From NCBI GenBank assembly GCA_936450465.1, contig OW388291.1:85977099-86041098 (forward strand): a stretch of 64,000 nt of DNA. The letters run 5' to 3'. The stretch is from Gibbula magus (lineage: Eukaryota > Mollusca > Gastropoda > Trochida > Trochidae). A model generated the notes under the pieces. The model did not search any database and was not told where the DNA came from. It saw only the letters and a list, made by a program, of their open reading frames with translations. The translations under genes were made by a program, and so were the position numbers. Every line of letters starts with the position of its first letter. Position 1 is the first letter of the stretch. Of this stretch, positions 41,301 through 47,702 are shown one piece after another.

Positions 41301-43412
41301 ACAGCTTTGCCATCGAAAGGTGGTGACAGACACAAACAAAGATTATCTGGAACTGATGCTCAACTCTAACCATGTACTCAATGGAAAAGGTAAGTTGTAC
41401 ATATAATTATGGACTCAAATAATGGTTTTATATTAATTGTTGTGATGTTATGGTTATGTCTGTAAGTGACCTACATTGCCTGTTCTGATCATATGTATTA
41501 TTGTTAAACCAAAAACATAATTATCAACATCTTCACAAAAAGATCAATGATAAAATTTTAATACATTTAATATTAGGGGTGAAAGGGTTCACAACTTCAT
41601 TAGTTGAATCATAGTAGTTTGCTTTCGGTTTCAGTTCACAGTGCATCAGTTTCTACCTCAAACCATATTTTATGTTACCGGCATTAGTCACTTTATCCAA
41701 TGTTATTCACCTTTATCTTGTCTCCAGTATTAGGTTCATCAGACTTTATTTTTAAGAAAAATATGTTTAGTTTAGTGTTTGATGCACTTTTGGTCCAAAC
41801 CAAAAATGTACTGATTTGAACCCTAATTGTACCGAAAAAGATGGTTCCGTACTGTAATACATACCTGACTGAAGTGTACCGTTTCACCCCTATTTGATAT
41901 TTTTTACAGATCAAAACATCGAATTTAATTCATAAAATAATTCTTATAAACATCTTCCTAAAACCAATGAAAATTGAAAATCTATTTACATCACTTCTGT
42001 AGAGCTTTTCACAAAACTCATCAGCATTTGGACAAGTGACTGGCTCGCCCTGCCGAAAGAGTTCGTCCACACAACCCTCACACAACCTGGCAGAGATGGG
42101 ACAGAGTCGGTTAGTCATTTCATTAAAATCTAGGGCTGAATATTGCTCTAAATTTAATATTCATGTAATACACTCTGTATTGTGATAACACTGCAATATA
42201 TTGATTTACTGACAATGTCATATGTGCAAGTTTTTTTATGAAATACTAAAAGAGGGTTCTGTTATTTACATAGCAATTCTTTGAAATAAAAGGAAAGATC
42301 TGTTTATGCCACTAAACAGAATAAAACTATGAGTACAGGAGTACTATCAAAGAGATCTAGAGGTATTTCTCTTTTATTTGACATCAAATGTGAGTGAGTT
42401 ATTGTTAAACGCCCCTTCGGCAGTATCCAAGCCATAAGTGGCGATATTTGACATCAAACTGCGAAGTGGTAAAATGTAACAATGTCGAAAATATTTAAAA
42501 GAGAAGGAAAGTTATATTAATTTATGACACTAAATAGAATCAAACTACGGAAGTCAAGGGTAAATTACAATGGAAGAATAATTCTTAGGACTGGTTGGAC
42601 AAAACTTTAATGGTAGAAGGATAAAAGTATGTTTTTCAATTTTGGTGGGAGTCAATATTTGTTACTGAAAGTACTTTATTTTTATTTGTAGCTGCCTCTA
42701 GCTGGACCAGACATTCCTAATAGTGGACTTGACTTACAGTCCCTCAGCCTGATTAAAATAGTTTTCTGAGGAATAAAAGTTGCAAAATAGTACATTTATC
42801 GGGATACAAACTCATATCCTTCGGAGGTTTCCTCGCAAAACCTTCTGATAACAGCCTGTATGCTTGCATGTTCTGACACAATTCAGTTAACCAATCACAA
42901 GATGCCAGGAGCTAGGGACAGCAACAGCTATCACTTTGTCTGTTTCGAATGCAACCGTTTAAAAACTATGATGTGACTGGGATTGGTCTGCACTAAACTG
43001 GTACGGATCACACACATATACAGGGTGTCCTCAGACCTTGTGGCGAGGGATCTATAGAACCAGTTTGTATCCCGATTCCTGATATGAACTATTTTGCAGA
43101 TTTAATTCCTGGGAAAAAAATTATTTTAATCAGAATCTACCGTCACTGCTACTCATTAAAAGATTTGGGATTGTTTATAGTGCTATTCATATAAGTGTTG
43201 GTGTATGAAGATTATTGTTGTATTCTTTTCCATGTGAGAAGTACAGATGAAGCTAGTCACCTGTGGCCACACTTAGTTTGGACCGGGCTCCTCAAGATGT
43301 TGCGGCACACAGAGCACTTGTAGCGGTCGTCTAGATTTACGAAGGTGGGTGGAGCATCCTCATTGATTGGCAGGGAGTCGCTTATTGACGATAGAGGACT
43401 ACTGGAAGCCAT
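16761..43412 (-). CDS. TRAF3-like: TRAF3-like TNF-receptor-associated factor, nine coding exons (about 524 aa)
   Basis: Coding exons in transcript order: 43412-43261, 42086-41990, 41249-41145, 40192-40058, 38586-38512, 38105-37986, 21733-21620, 20853-20655, 17338-16761. All introns are GT/AG and the phases fit (1,575 nt including the stop). The domain order is that of TRAFs: an N-terminal RING (CSVC..KCGH..CEGC..CPN), TRAF-type zinc fingers, a coiled coil, then the MATH/TRAF-C domain. TRAF proteins are cytoplasmic trimeric adaptors and E3 ligases linking TNF-receptor/Toll-type signalling to NF-kB and MAPK pathways. The MATH domain has the exact words typical of TRAF3 (KIRDYTRRKQEAVSG, CARVYLNGDGMGKTTH, FVIMRGEYDSLLPWPF), so TRAF3-like is the best call. 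Oddities: the spacing between the first two zinc fingers is too short, so a small exon may be missing or unseen, and intron 6 is 16.2 kb and full of transposons. Confidence 0.9.
17460..17590. repeat. Near-perfect 131-bp palindrome in TRAF intron 8
   Basis: Two arms of about 59 bp, starting ATTAATTAAGTATTTCCGTG and ending TACAGAAATACTTAATTAAT, surround the short centre GAGACGAAGTCGA. The word TATTGGCCCAGTT from the arms recurs as a tandem at 17763-17832. This is a foldback-type element and would make a stable hairpin in the transcript. Confidence 0.85.
17763..17835. repeat. Short tandem of TATTGGCCCAGTTTGTCTCG units
   Basis: Four units of about 20 bp with TATTGGCCCAGTT cores, related to the arms of the adjacent palindrome. 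They may be part of the same mobile family. Confidence 0.7.
17914..18430 (+). repeat. Copy of the GTGACATGATCCCCCGCC...GGGGATAATAA repeat family
   Basis: It begins with GTGACATGATCCCCCGCCAG at about 17928. The tail GCCAAATACTATATCCTCAA, then CTAAACACACAATGGCAGCA, is a decayed form of the intact tail at 21371-21420. The inner ACCTTGAAAAAAATGTCAAG and GTTACTGGGTTATTCCATTT words recur in the other copies. Confidence 0.6.
19045..19286. repeat. Minisatellite with alternating 30- and 27-bp units
   Basis: Eight units of (ATG)CCATCAACATTGTAAGATAG + CATTGTG. Some carry the extra ATG (30 bp) and some lack it (27 bp), so the array keeps frame in every case. The long minus-strand ORFs across it are a by-product of the repeat, not genes. 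Confidence 0.95.
20260..20654 (-). repeat. Duplicated donor-side words of TRAF exon 8 and an unexplained ORF
   Basis: GACAGGCTTCTAACCTGCCA (20276), GACAGGCTACCGACCTGCCA (20548) and GACAGGCTACTAACCCGCCA (20641) are three versions of the same 20-mer; the last is the real exon 8 donor region. Between them, a 105-codon minus-strand ORF (20318-20635) shows no domain I recognise. Confidence 0.4.
20655..20853 (-). CDS. TRAF3-like: TRAF exon 8: coiled coil to TRAF-N
   Basis: The acceptor CTGTTTGCAG precedes 20853. The exon reads LKMVSQTERIIKLERRVEEL onward through heptads to YGSLSTMA, ending one base into a codon at the donor G|GTTAGT. The split codon (G+AT) matches exon 9. The word GACAGGCTAC/TAACC..GCCA around the donor is echoed twice further downstream (about 20275 and 20550). 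Confidence 0.85.
21247..21422 (+). repeat. Short intact-ended copy of the GTGACATGATCCCCCGCC...GGGGATAATAA family
   Basis: It starts GTGACATGATCCCCCGCCGC at 21260 and ends GGCAGGGGATAATAAAAG at 21422. The ends are imperfect inverted repeats (CCCCCGCC versus GGCAGGGG). It contains GACGGACGGATGGACGCAGC, the most recognisable family word. At about 170 bp it is the shortest complete copy here. Confidence 0.65.
21620..21733 (-). CDS. TRAF3-like: TRAF exon 7: coiled coil
   Basis: The acceptor AATTTTCAG precedes 21733 and the donor AAG|GTAAAT follows 21620. The exon is 38 codons with heptad-like leucines: VLTAERDQLKIHLEETRKEN, ETLRTSVGKLEQANRDLK. This is the trimerising coiled-coil stalk. Confidence 0.85.
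21780..22100 (+). repeat. Fragment of the CCCCCGCC repeat family with a duplicated module
   Basis: ATCGACTGGTGTCTGCG occurs at about 21859 and again at about 22010, each preceded by AAAGGTCAAGGTCACCAAA-like words. This matches the 'AAGGTCA' module of this repeat family. No coding capacity. Confidence 0.5.
22101..22870. other. TRAF intron 6, AT-rich, nothing recognised
   Basis: No ORF, palindrome or repeat that I can support in this part of the intron. Confidence 0.4.
22875..23700 (+). repeat. Long composite copy of the CCCCCGCC...GGGGGATAATAA repeat family
   Basis: It opens at GATGTCCCCCGCTCC (22882), with an internal second start (CATCCCCCGCCAGACC, 23193), and closes with CTTGGCGGGGGATAATAAAC at 23701. 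At 23131-23163 the segment GTCTCCCGAAAAAAAATTCG followed by GGGGACAT is an inverted repeat that marks the junction of two joined copies. Confidence 0.6.
24000..24735 (+). repeat. Two adjacent copies of the AGAGCC...GATGAGCTAAAA repeat family
   Basis: The first copy runs from AATAGAGCCATGGGCTCGGT (24008) to CCTGATGAGCTAAAA (24426). The second begins directly at AATAGAGCCATGGGCTCTGT (24427) and ends CCTTTCAGGCCTGATGAGCT near 24730. The shared boundary shows the true ends of the unit. It is non-coding. Confidence 0.75.
24840..25026 (+). repeat. Left half of a CCCCCGCC-family repeat interrupted by piggyBac
   Basis: GTGACATGAT at 24862, AATGTCAAGGTCAGCAAAAT and AACAGTTCTTGTGATATACT are family words. 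Similar words (TCGAGGTCACCAATATCTAA, AACAGTTCTTGAGATATCCT) continue at 31190 on the far side of the transposon, ending at CAGGGATAATAAG (31502). Confidence 0.6.
25410..26240 (+). repeat. Left subterminal repeat modules of the piggyBac element
   Basis: An exact-type duplication of about 64 bp occurs at 25435-25515 (GCTTATCTGTCTCGCATC, then CGCCACATGGGCAGATAGC). From 25560 to 26230 there are at least three copies of a module: GAACCGCAAGTCCGATTTTT, then TCATYGTAAAGAGAAAAACA, then TTGTCTT(C/T)AATTCCA, then GCGCATGTTTT. The same module recurs on the right side in the same orientation. Confidence 0.75.
26241..27540 (+). promoter_or_regulatory. piggyBac 5' region: TATA-like box, GC-rich degenerate tandem repeats, 5' UTR acceptor
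   Basis: GTATAAATAT at about 26849 sits in a GC-richer block and is a candidate TATA box. From 26990 to 27236 there are three degenerate units around CATGGGA..CC(G/A)GGG(T/G)TC, each followed by AAAAGAGAA. TTCAATCATTTACAG just before 27531 is a good splice acceptor 13 nt upstream of the transposase ATG, so the leader is probably spliced. The ORFs in this block lack domain features. Confidence 0.45.
27543..28811 (+). pseudogene. piggyBac transposase, N-terminal and catalytic part, ended by a frameshift
   Basis: 422 codons. An arginine-rich start and a Ser/Asp/Glu-rich acidic region (about 25-110) precede the DDE_Tnp_1_7 domain. Two of the three catalytic aspartates are visible: D298 in NISVDEGMVPWKGN and D377 in HHIFMDNYYSS. 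The frame stops at TGA 28809-28811, where intact proteins continue, and the rest of the domain follows in another frame starting at 28808. This single lesion is the only one I see, so inactivation looks recent. A programmed shift is not expected for this family. The ATG at 27543 is the first in frame after the putative acceptor. Confidence 0.85.
28808..29575 (+). pseudogene. piggyBac transposase, C-terminal part after the frameshift
   Basis: 255 codons continuing the transposase: LLMSTVED, then IVTTYNKYMGGVDRADQM with the third catalytic aspartate (D62 of this ORF), then the insertion domain (TLKWWKRVWFHVLNVAMLNS). It ends in a cysteine-rich zinc-binding domain: RMCVVC, then YECTDCNVSLCAAPCFKLYH, which piggyBac proteins use to bind their ends. 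A basic patch (ARKKKRVGR) is a likely nuclear localisation signal. AATAAA at 29731-29736 lies 156 nt after the stop. Separately it cannot be an active enzyme. Confidence 0.85.
29820..31140 (+). repeat. Right subterminal repeat modules of the piggyBac element
   Basis: At least five degenerate modules (about 29850, 30040, 30235, 30620, 30770) read ATAATTTTTAYRTCATTGTA + AAGAG, then TTGTCTTCAA.., then GCATGCGCGC-type words. A CTCGAGGAGGT unit is tandemly repeated three times at 30443-30477. TAATTAGCACAGTCCCGGGG at 30487 echoes TAATTAGCACCTAAG at 25384 on the left side. The modules probably act as transposase-binding or structural subterminal sequence, or are simple expansions. Confidence 0.65.
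31185..31503 (+). repeat. Right half of the CCCCCGCC-family repeat split by piggyBac
   Basis: It continues directly after the right TTAA with ATGATGTCGAGGTCACCAAT and closes with the family tail (ATGGACGTAGCCGAATTCTA, CAGGGATAATAAG). Together with 24840-25026 it brackets the piggyBac insertion. Confidence 0.6.
31504..32290. other. TRAF intron 6, nothing recognised
   Basis: A 98-codon plus-strand ORF at 31794-32090 shows no domain and no splice context. No repeat identified. Confidence 0.35.
32293..32516 (+). repeat. CTAG-rich repeat, left member of an inverted pair
   Basis: About 220 bp starting CAAAATTAGCACTAGTCCGC and running through TGAGGTGAAATGATCATGGA to GGTTAATTTCGACCCC. The same sequence occurs in reverse complement at 36372-36582 with small indels. 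The left member has an extra 19-bp CACTAGTCCGAGTGGCTA insertion near its end. Confidence 0.85.
33172..33232 (+). repeat. Outer arm of an inverted repeat at the 3' end of the DIRS-like element
   Basis: ACAGAGGTTGCAGATTCTTT followed by GAAGGGATCCTCCTTGGGGT is found again in reverse complement at about 33450-33505 (CCCCAAGGAGGATCCCTTC, then AAAGAATCTGCAACCTCTG). A third, direct copy of GAAGGGATCCTCCTTGGGGT, then ACATATAGCATAA, is at 33516-33546. Confidence 0.75.
33306..34286 (-). pseudogene. DIRS-type RNase H and C-terminal linker fragment
   Basis: 326-codon open frame. LELRTVQRVFECFKKRIWG, then RLEMDNQTALSYILKQGGTV (catalytic Asp of RNase H), then VYLPGVDNVRADALS and VDLFASGMTNQMPVFCSR, PDPRALARDAFAIDW are in the order seen in DIRS RNase H and the segment after it. 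The usual IQWVAWPLSG linker is reached near codon 240. After that the sequence departs from DIRS proteins and enters the terminal-repeat region, so no recombinase is encoded. The first part of RNase H (VTIQTDASLSSWGG) is in another frame just upstream (34467-33976). Confidence 0.75.
34480..35115 (-). pseudogene. DIRS-type reverse transcriptase, broken across frames
   Basis: The palm domain is open from 35115 to 34786: DWLSSIDLKDAYLHVPMHPE (first catalytic Asp), LRFSFDGTCYQFRVLPFGIS (fingers), then YLDDWL (catalytic DD pair). A frameshift follows at about 34790; the thumb region continues in another frame (34758-34480: LGWIINLKKSDIAPRQDLVV, LGARFDT). Upstream, the start of RT (LVPKKDGGFRPILNLK) is in the same frame as the palm but is cut off from gag by a short ATTCAATATT duplication near 35170-35190. 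Confidence 0.78.
35200..36148 (-). pseudogene. Gag-like region of the DIRS element
   Basis: 36148-35759 encodes a Pro/Gly/Ser/Thr-rich segment without zinc knuckles. 35780-35556 continues it with an acidic stretch (RSEDDTDSEEDVESEHAVSL). 35660-35200 has an alanine-rich helical segment near HAAMLKAKFRAHEDTFRNG. This layout matches the poorly conserved gag of DIRS elements. Function is inferred from position only. Confidence 0.5.
36158..36187. repeat. Hairpin GGGCTAGTA...TACTAGCCC
   Basis: A 30-bp inverted repeat made of the same CTAG-rich words as the flanking 220-bp repeats, right at the outer edge of the gag-like region. Confidence 0.6.
36372..36582 (-). repeat. CTAG-rich repeat, right member of the inverted pair
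   Basis: The reverse complement of 32293-32516. The core TACTAGTCCAGACTTATTCC and ACATCACCATGATCATTTCA is nearly identical. The two members bracket the DIRS remnant in mirror orientation over 4.3 kb. Confidence 0.85.
36583..37985. other. TRAF intron 6, nothing recognised
   Basis: AT-rich sequence between the inverted repeat and exon 6. ORFs at 36925-37155 and 37734-38111 have no support; the second merely overlaps exon 6. Confidence 0.4.
37986..38105 (-). CDS. TRAF3-like: TRAF exon 6: end of zinc fingers, start of coiled coil
   Basis: The acceptor GGGTTGCAG precedes 38105 and the donor AGT|GTACGT follows 37986. The exon is 40 codons: GTDAEIADHEKRDTDKHLEL, then a segment ending SLQIRETLS. 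The DHE..KHLEL pattern is the usual transition from zinc finger to coiled coil in TRAFs. A 16.2-kb intron follows. Confidence 0.85.
38512..38586 (-). CDS. TRAF3-like: TRAF exon 5: zinc finger
   Basis: The acceptor TGTGTTTTAG precedes 38586 and the donor ACG|GTACGC follows 38512. The exon is 25 codons: LERHFQVCEKKPKECKFRSV, GCHFT. It supplies the H-x(3)-C that closes one finger and the C-x(5)-C that opens the last. Confidence 0.87.
38644..39246. mobile_element. 603-bp mariner-type non-autonomous element in TRAF intron 4
   Basis: The ends GGGGTGTCACAAAAGTTTCT + GGTCTGA (left) and TCAGACCAGAAACATTTTGG + ACACCCTC (right) are inverted repeats of about 26 bp with few mismatches, flanked by TA on each side (38642-38643, 39247-39248). 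This fits Tc1/mariner superfamily MITEs. Near 38755-38850 there is a LINE-3'-like stretch (NSLPLELKTPLH, then LICISSIV-type residues with stops) apparently carried inside. Confidence 0.75.
39890..39920. repeat. Poly-C tract
   Basis: A run of about 18-20 C after CCCCCCTCTCCC. It sits inside a CCTCCCC-rich repeat-like segment (39800-39980) in TRAF intron 4. Confidence 0.85.
40058..40192 (-). CDS. TRAF3-like: TRAF exon 4: zinc fingers
   Basis: The acceptor TATCTTCAAG precedes 40192 and the donor GTGTGT follows 40058. The exon is 45 codons, phase 0/0: PVKCPNDGCEEVFPQSILDS, HVKECRFRQVTCDKCNQLVP, AEEIQ. It shows the repeated CP(N)xGC..H..C spacing of TRAF zinc fingers. Confidence 0.87.
40240..40870 (+). 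repeat. Copy of the AGAGCC...GATGAGCTAAAA repeat family, 3' end lost
   Basis: It starts AAAAATAGAGGCATTGGCTC at 40247 and repeats the CCAAGGAGTCTGCACACAAC / CTTTTGGAACTGGAGAAGAA module four times at about 150-bp spacing. It stops abruptly after TTTTGGAACT at 40828. It lies between TRAF exons 4 and 3, exactly where a small zinc-finger exon would be expected. Confidence 0.7.
41145..41249 (-). CDS. TRAF3-like: TRAF exon 3: linker and start of zinc finger 1
   Basis: The acceptor is CCACAAAG before 41249 and the donor GTGAGT follows 41145. The exon is 35 codons, phase 0/0: YPDVSARREIRSLPVYCPHK, then NLGCDKTVSWKDLP. It gives the C-x(5)-C half of a TRAF zinc finger. The His/Cys half expected right after is not in this exon or in the next. 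Confidence 0.82.
41990..42086 (-). CDS. TRAF3-like: TRAF exon 2: second half of RING
   Basis: The acceptor CTGCCAG precedes 42086 and the donor GTAAAT follows 41990. The exon completes the split arginine codon and reads LCEGCVDELFRQGEPVTCPN, then ADEFCEKLYRSD. It supplies the remaining RING cysteines. A decayed copy of this exon sits at 43681-43785. Confidence 0.88.
42745..43137. mobile_element. Second, diverged copy of the CAGTCTGATTAAAAT MITE family
   Basis: The left end CAGCCTGATTAAAATAGTTT and the right end read backwards GATTCTGATTAAAATAATTT match the termini of 8261-8710. Both arms include GGGATACAAACT. The flanking 10-mers TACAGTCCCT and TACCGTCACT are a plausible decayed target duplication. 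It lies in TRAF intron 1. Confidence 0.7.
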
Positions 43413-43427
43413 TTAATATCCATTAAT
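43261..43427 (-). CDS. TRAF3-like: TRAF exon 1 (first coding exon): start codon and first half of RING
   Basis: The start codon is at 43412-43410. The exon reads a serine-rich leader, then NLDDRYKCSVCRNILRSPVQ and KCGH, the first RING zinc ligands. The donor is CCACAG|GTGACT at 43260. Upstream, TTTTTCAG|ATTAATGG places an acceptor just before 43427, so a separate non-coding 5' exon exists further up. The 5' UTR part (43427-43413) contains an out-of-frame ATG that overlaps the main start. Confidence 0.88.
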
Positions 43428-43680
43428 CTGAAAAACATAACTTGCCTGCTATATCTCTTAACAAAATGGATGTCAGAAATGAAGGGATTCTTTATCTGAA
43501 CTTCAACATTATCATTGTTAAGTTCTGGAGTTTCTTTTCTGTGTACACTGGTTCTATTATTCAATAAATTATGGAACTCTTCATATGTCAATAAAACATC
43601 AAATCATACAAAATTTAACCTTATTTTGTTTTACTTTATACATACACCACTTAAAGTAAAAATATTACAAATCTATTTAC

Positions 43681-43785
43681 ATCAGTATTGCAGTTTCTTC
43701 GACTTTCATTCAACTCTTCAGCAATGTTAGACAAGTTATTAGCTCGCCCTGCACGAAGAGATGATCAACTCAGCTTCAACACGAC
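43681..43785 (-). pseudogene. Decayed duplicate of TRAF exon 2, upstream of the start codon
   Basis: It aligns along its length with exon 2 (41990-42086): the same donor context (CTGAT|GTAAATAGATTT), a shared CAGGGCGAGC core, ACTTGTC..AT.GCTGA and the same exon-scale length (105 versus 97 bp). An acceptor-like TTTTAG precedes it. In the exon 2 phase it has stop codons (TGTTGA..) and several RING cysteines are lost. It lies 5' of exon 1, so it is a remnant of a neighbouring TRAF copy or a local duplication. The splice sites remain, so it could still be spliced as a non-coding exon. Confidence 0.7.
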
Positions 43786-43984
43786 CTAAAACAAAAGAGA
43801 CTTTATTATTGCAACCAGTGACTGATATAATTTGACATCATGAAACAATGGTCTGAATTGGCTTATGACGTCACAGTGTTACTGTGCTGACGGGATGATC
43901 CTAGCGGCCGCTCGGCATGAAAAGGACCCTATTCGGACGTAAATACAAGGATAGCATCATAAAATAAATAGAATATCTGTTGAT

Positions 43985-44117
43985 TCTTGACAAATACCAC
44001 GTTTATCTCATCTCGTGAGGTATAAGAGTTATATATTTTCACGAGTGGCACAGCCACTCGTGAAAATATAACCTTTCTACCTCACTCAATGAGATAAATA
44101 TGGTATTAGTCAAGAAA
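43985..44117. repeat. 133-bp palindrome
   Basis: The arms TTCTTGACAAATACCACGTT and its mirror ATGGTATTAGTCAAGAA converge on the perfect centre ATATTTTCACGAGTGGC-ACA-GCCACTCGTGAAAATAT. It is a foldback element of the same general type as those at 448, 17460 and 63295. Confidence 0.85.
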
Positions 44118-44499
44118 ATATAGATATCCTCTACATATAGCTACAGTTCTGCAGCTATACATCGCCTAAGCTAGATCGACCTATTGTAGCTCGTTTTTAG
44201 GTTATCCCCGACCTGTATATAGGCCTAATCTCAATCTGAGATGCTCAAAAACAACAAGTGTCAGCCTTTCAAAAAGGCTTCCAATACGTGTAGAGCAAAC
44301 AAATTGTAGTGACTGGTGTGAAAAGTGTTTTTATATGAAGTAACTTCAGAGTGGTGTATGTTTAACACTGATTGGGTTAATACAAAACTGTGCCTTGTGT
44401 AACATGTCTGAAACTGATGAAAGGTGGATACCAGCCGTAGACTTCAAACATGGAGTGAACAAATTCCGTTTCCAAACAAATGATTTTATTATTCAATAT

Positions 44500-44955
44500 T
44501 CAAAAATGATCTAGTCGATGAATTATATTTTTCATGTGTTAACATAAAGAAATTTAGACATTCATTAGCAAGATTTAGATGTTCGTCTCACGACCTTTAC
44601 ATCGAAAGCTGCAGATATATAAATTTTAAAAAGTATGACAGAATATGTAAACTTTGTGATTAAAATCAAATTGAAGATGAATATCATTTCCTTCTCATTT
44701 GCCCGTCGTATTATACATTATGTTGCAAATATATTAAAAATTATTACTATGTCCAACCAAATACCATTAAATTCTCAACTCTTGTTGGCTAAGAAGTCAA
44801 ACTATATTACAAAATCTTGCCATGTTCATCCATTATGCAATGCTGTATAGAAACAACGTATTATTGTTGTAACCTGTATTTATGTGCGAATTTATCCATC
44901 ATGTATGTACTGTCGGCCTGTGGCCTTTTCAGTATGAAATAAGGATTGATTGATT
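44500..44955 (+). pseudogene. 3' end of a LINE ORF2 with its tail
   Basis: A plus-strand reading from about 44510 shows DELYFSCVNIKKFRHSLARF, then RCSSHDLYIESCRYINFKKY, CKLCD, a stop, then EDEYHFLLICPSYYT. This is the C-terminal cysteine/histidine motif region of non-LTR retrotransposon ORF2. It ends in AATAAGGATTGATTGATT at 44938-44955, a short-repeat tail. At least one stop codon interrupts it. Confidence 0.65.
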
Positions 44956-45227
44956 CTGAGTGAGTACATTTGGTATTTGATAAGCGACAGCGAGTTCGAT
45001 GCCGATACCATTCCAAGTTCATTAGTACTTTATTTATTACTCACTGATTTCAATCCCACTTAATTCCACAAACACGTCAAGATTGGGACACACACCATTG
45101 CGTCCACATCGCTAACAATGTGACGTCATATTTATGCCATTATAATGTCACCTCAATCGGCAGCAAGCGATGTCATTACACAATGTGCTGGCAAGTAATA
45201 CATTGAGAGTGTAGCCGTTTTAAAACA

Positions 45228-45805
45228 AGAGTCATCAGAAGATGACATATCCCACCAGTTCCACAAAATTTGTAAAACACATTTTTGACAGATACTTGTG
45301 TATCTACTACCGTACTTCAGTTAGTGGGTATTACAGATGCTGAGTTTCAGGTAAGTTAAGGGTTTTAGACTTCTGCTCCAGAAGCAGTCAAAATCAACAA
45401 CAACCAACATCCCTCTCATGTTTCTATGGAAACCGAAAAAATAAAATTTTCAGAAAAAACCTGAAAATATCAAAAGGCACCACTTCAGTTAGTGGGTAAT
45501 ACACATGCAAAGTTTCAGGAAGATATGATGAACGGTTTTGGAGCTTTGCTCCGGAAATGAACCTGTCTCTGAACAAAGTCCAACTTCAACAAGTTTCTAT
45601 GGAAACGAAAAAAAAAAATTGTCTTCAGAAATCTGAAAATATCAAAAGGCACCACTTCAGTTAGTGGGTAATACAAATGCAAAGTTTCAGGAAGATATGA
45701 TGAACGGTTTTGGAGTTCTGCTCCGGAAACGAAATGATTACGGACAGACAGACGGACAGGGCGATGACTATATCCCACGGTATTACATACCGGTGGGATA
45801 AAAAA
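45228..45805 (+). repeat. Copy of the AGTCATCAGAAGATG...ACCGGTGGGATAAAA repeat family
   Basis: It opens CAAGAGTCATCAGAAGATGA and closes CATACCGGTGGGATAAAA. The phrase CACCACTTCAGTTAGTGGGT appears twice inside (about 45479 and 45648), each followed by AGTTTCAGGAAGATATGATG, so this copy has an internal duplication of about 170 bp. Confidence 0.7.
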
Positions 45806-47135
45806 GCTATATCAAATAAGCCACTGTATCTATTTCATATACTAGTATAATTATTGGTAACCGGAGACGTCCGAGATTCATCACCAAATGTATTGAAATG
45901 ATGAAGCAGATATATGAAATAGACCTTATACACTTAAAGATAATTATTTCGTACTTGATAAAATTCCCAAAAGTTAACTTATTTTCAGTTCAGATGATTG
46001 CTATCAATGTTTTCGCCTATTAAACGGACATAGGTTACTCTGCACTTTCCCTCCGGAAACACACAGGGCTACACAGGGATTAATTAATTGTTAATGATTA
46101 TCACAGTAAGAATCAAAAGAAAGAAAATAAGTAAGAAGGAAAAGGAGTATGTATCTCTATATTATTGTTTATTCTTATGTTATATTTAGCTTTAGTTTCA
46201 GAGTGCAACTCTTGTGATCTACATTTGAAGCATTGTTTGGTGATAACATTGCCCCAGAGGTCACAACACAGAACGGTCGCTATCTGCTAGGCAGCAGCTC
46301 GCTTCCCTGGCAACAAGTTGGAGCTGCTTCCAATCTATTTTGGCTCTGGACACCAAAGCTAGGCATGCGCAGTAAGAAAATAAAGCTCCACATGCTTTCG
46401 CTGATCTCGCTGCTATAGATCTAGGTGGCGTGTAGGCCATGCCTACAGGGAGGTAACTCTAATTTTTTCACATTTTAAAAAACTTTTACGTAATTATTTA
46501 ACACTTTGTCAAGGTTGTAATTTTTTTTCAAAATGTGTTTTAGATTATAAAAAATATAAACTTTGCGAATATTACTAACTATTTCTGTTATTTGCACAGG
46601 AAAATATTTTTTCGAACATGTCAATTTTCCCTCACCTCGATTACCCGCCGAAAGTTGCTCCAAAAATTATTTTATGTGTTATTCGTCATCAACAATGCCT
46701 CTAGTCCATGAATATGCAAAAAACATTGTGAAAAACGTCACAGAAATAAGCGTAAAACCGCGTAACACAGCACCGGTGTTAGTGACCCCAGTTTGTCTCT
46801 GCTTCTAAAGATAGCTACAGCAGCGACGGGTGGTGCGGTGCCTACCAGGACATTTTGTATTATTTACGATGACGAGGATATACTTATCCTCTGACCAATG
46901 GTGGCTTCCTAAGTATATGCATAACGTTACGATATCACATGTATTACACTGCAATATAATGTAGTTATTGACAATACTTACGACACGTCGACACCTTCCT
47001 GGGACGTCGCTAGTTCACAACCGCTTATTGCACTTCTAGCGGGGCAAGTGTTATCGACCAGTATGTGCTTGCGTGTAGCGCTCACACAGTTCGTAAGCGC
47101 GCTTGTGAGTGCGATGCGCTGTGGATATATTGGTC
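45806..47135. other. Intergenic DNA; short ORFs without support
   Basis: ORFs at 46233-46418 and 46563-46808 (plus) have mixed composition but no domain and no paired splice sites. Around 46980-47130 the minus strand has a GC-richer stretch with residues CVSATRKHILVDNTCPARSA that may be coding debris of an unidentified element. Confidence 0.3.
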
Positions 47136-47664
47136 TTAAAGGCACTGTGTCACAGCAAATGTTATTAAATATCACTAATTCAGCGATCTTGCCCATTGCT
47201 CGTATATGAAATTGATCAGCCCTAATGTATTCTACCATATAGTCAATTTGAAATATTTTTAAGTATTCGGGTTTTAAAGTTAATTTTAAAAGTTTGCTTG
47301 ATTTAATGCAACGTTGCATTAAATCACGTGACACCTTGAGCGAAACCTAGATAGAGTTAGCTCCCTTTCGAGATGCTAGATGGTACCCAGTTTATGGGGG
47401 GACTTGATTTGCCAGCCGGGCTATCGCCCGGGTCGCCCGCAACCCGGTTGTCGACTTATCGTTGTCATTGTCGCAAACACTTTAGAAAATTTCAATTATT
47501 AGTTGCAGGGCAATTAAGTAACAGTAACCCGAATCAACTTGATTTGGTTCGTCTGCTCGGATCACCCGGATAGCTATAGCGGGCTATGCTCGGGATAGTG
47601 CAAATCAAGTGCCCCCTATTGTTTACACCCGTGAAGACCCTTACTTTCGCCAAATACCAGAAAA
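47136..47664 (+). repeat. 529-bp repeat, copy 1 of a direct pair
   Basis: From TTAAAGGCACTGTGTCACAG to AAATACCAGAAAA. It is identical to 48923-49451 except for a handful of substitutions, at a constant offset of 1,787 bp. A 66-codon ORF (47373-47573) is kept in both copies, but I do not recognise it. Confidence 0.9.
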
Positions 47665-47702
47665 TTTATTTGTGATATTTTACTTACACTTTCAACTTCT
47701 TA

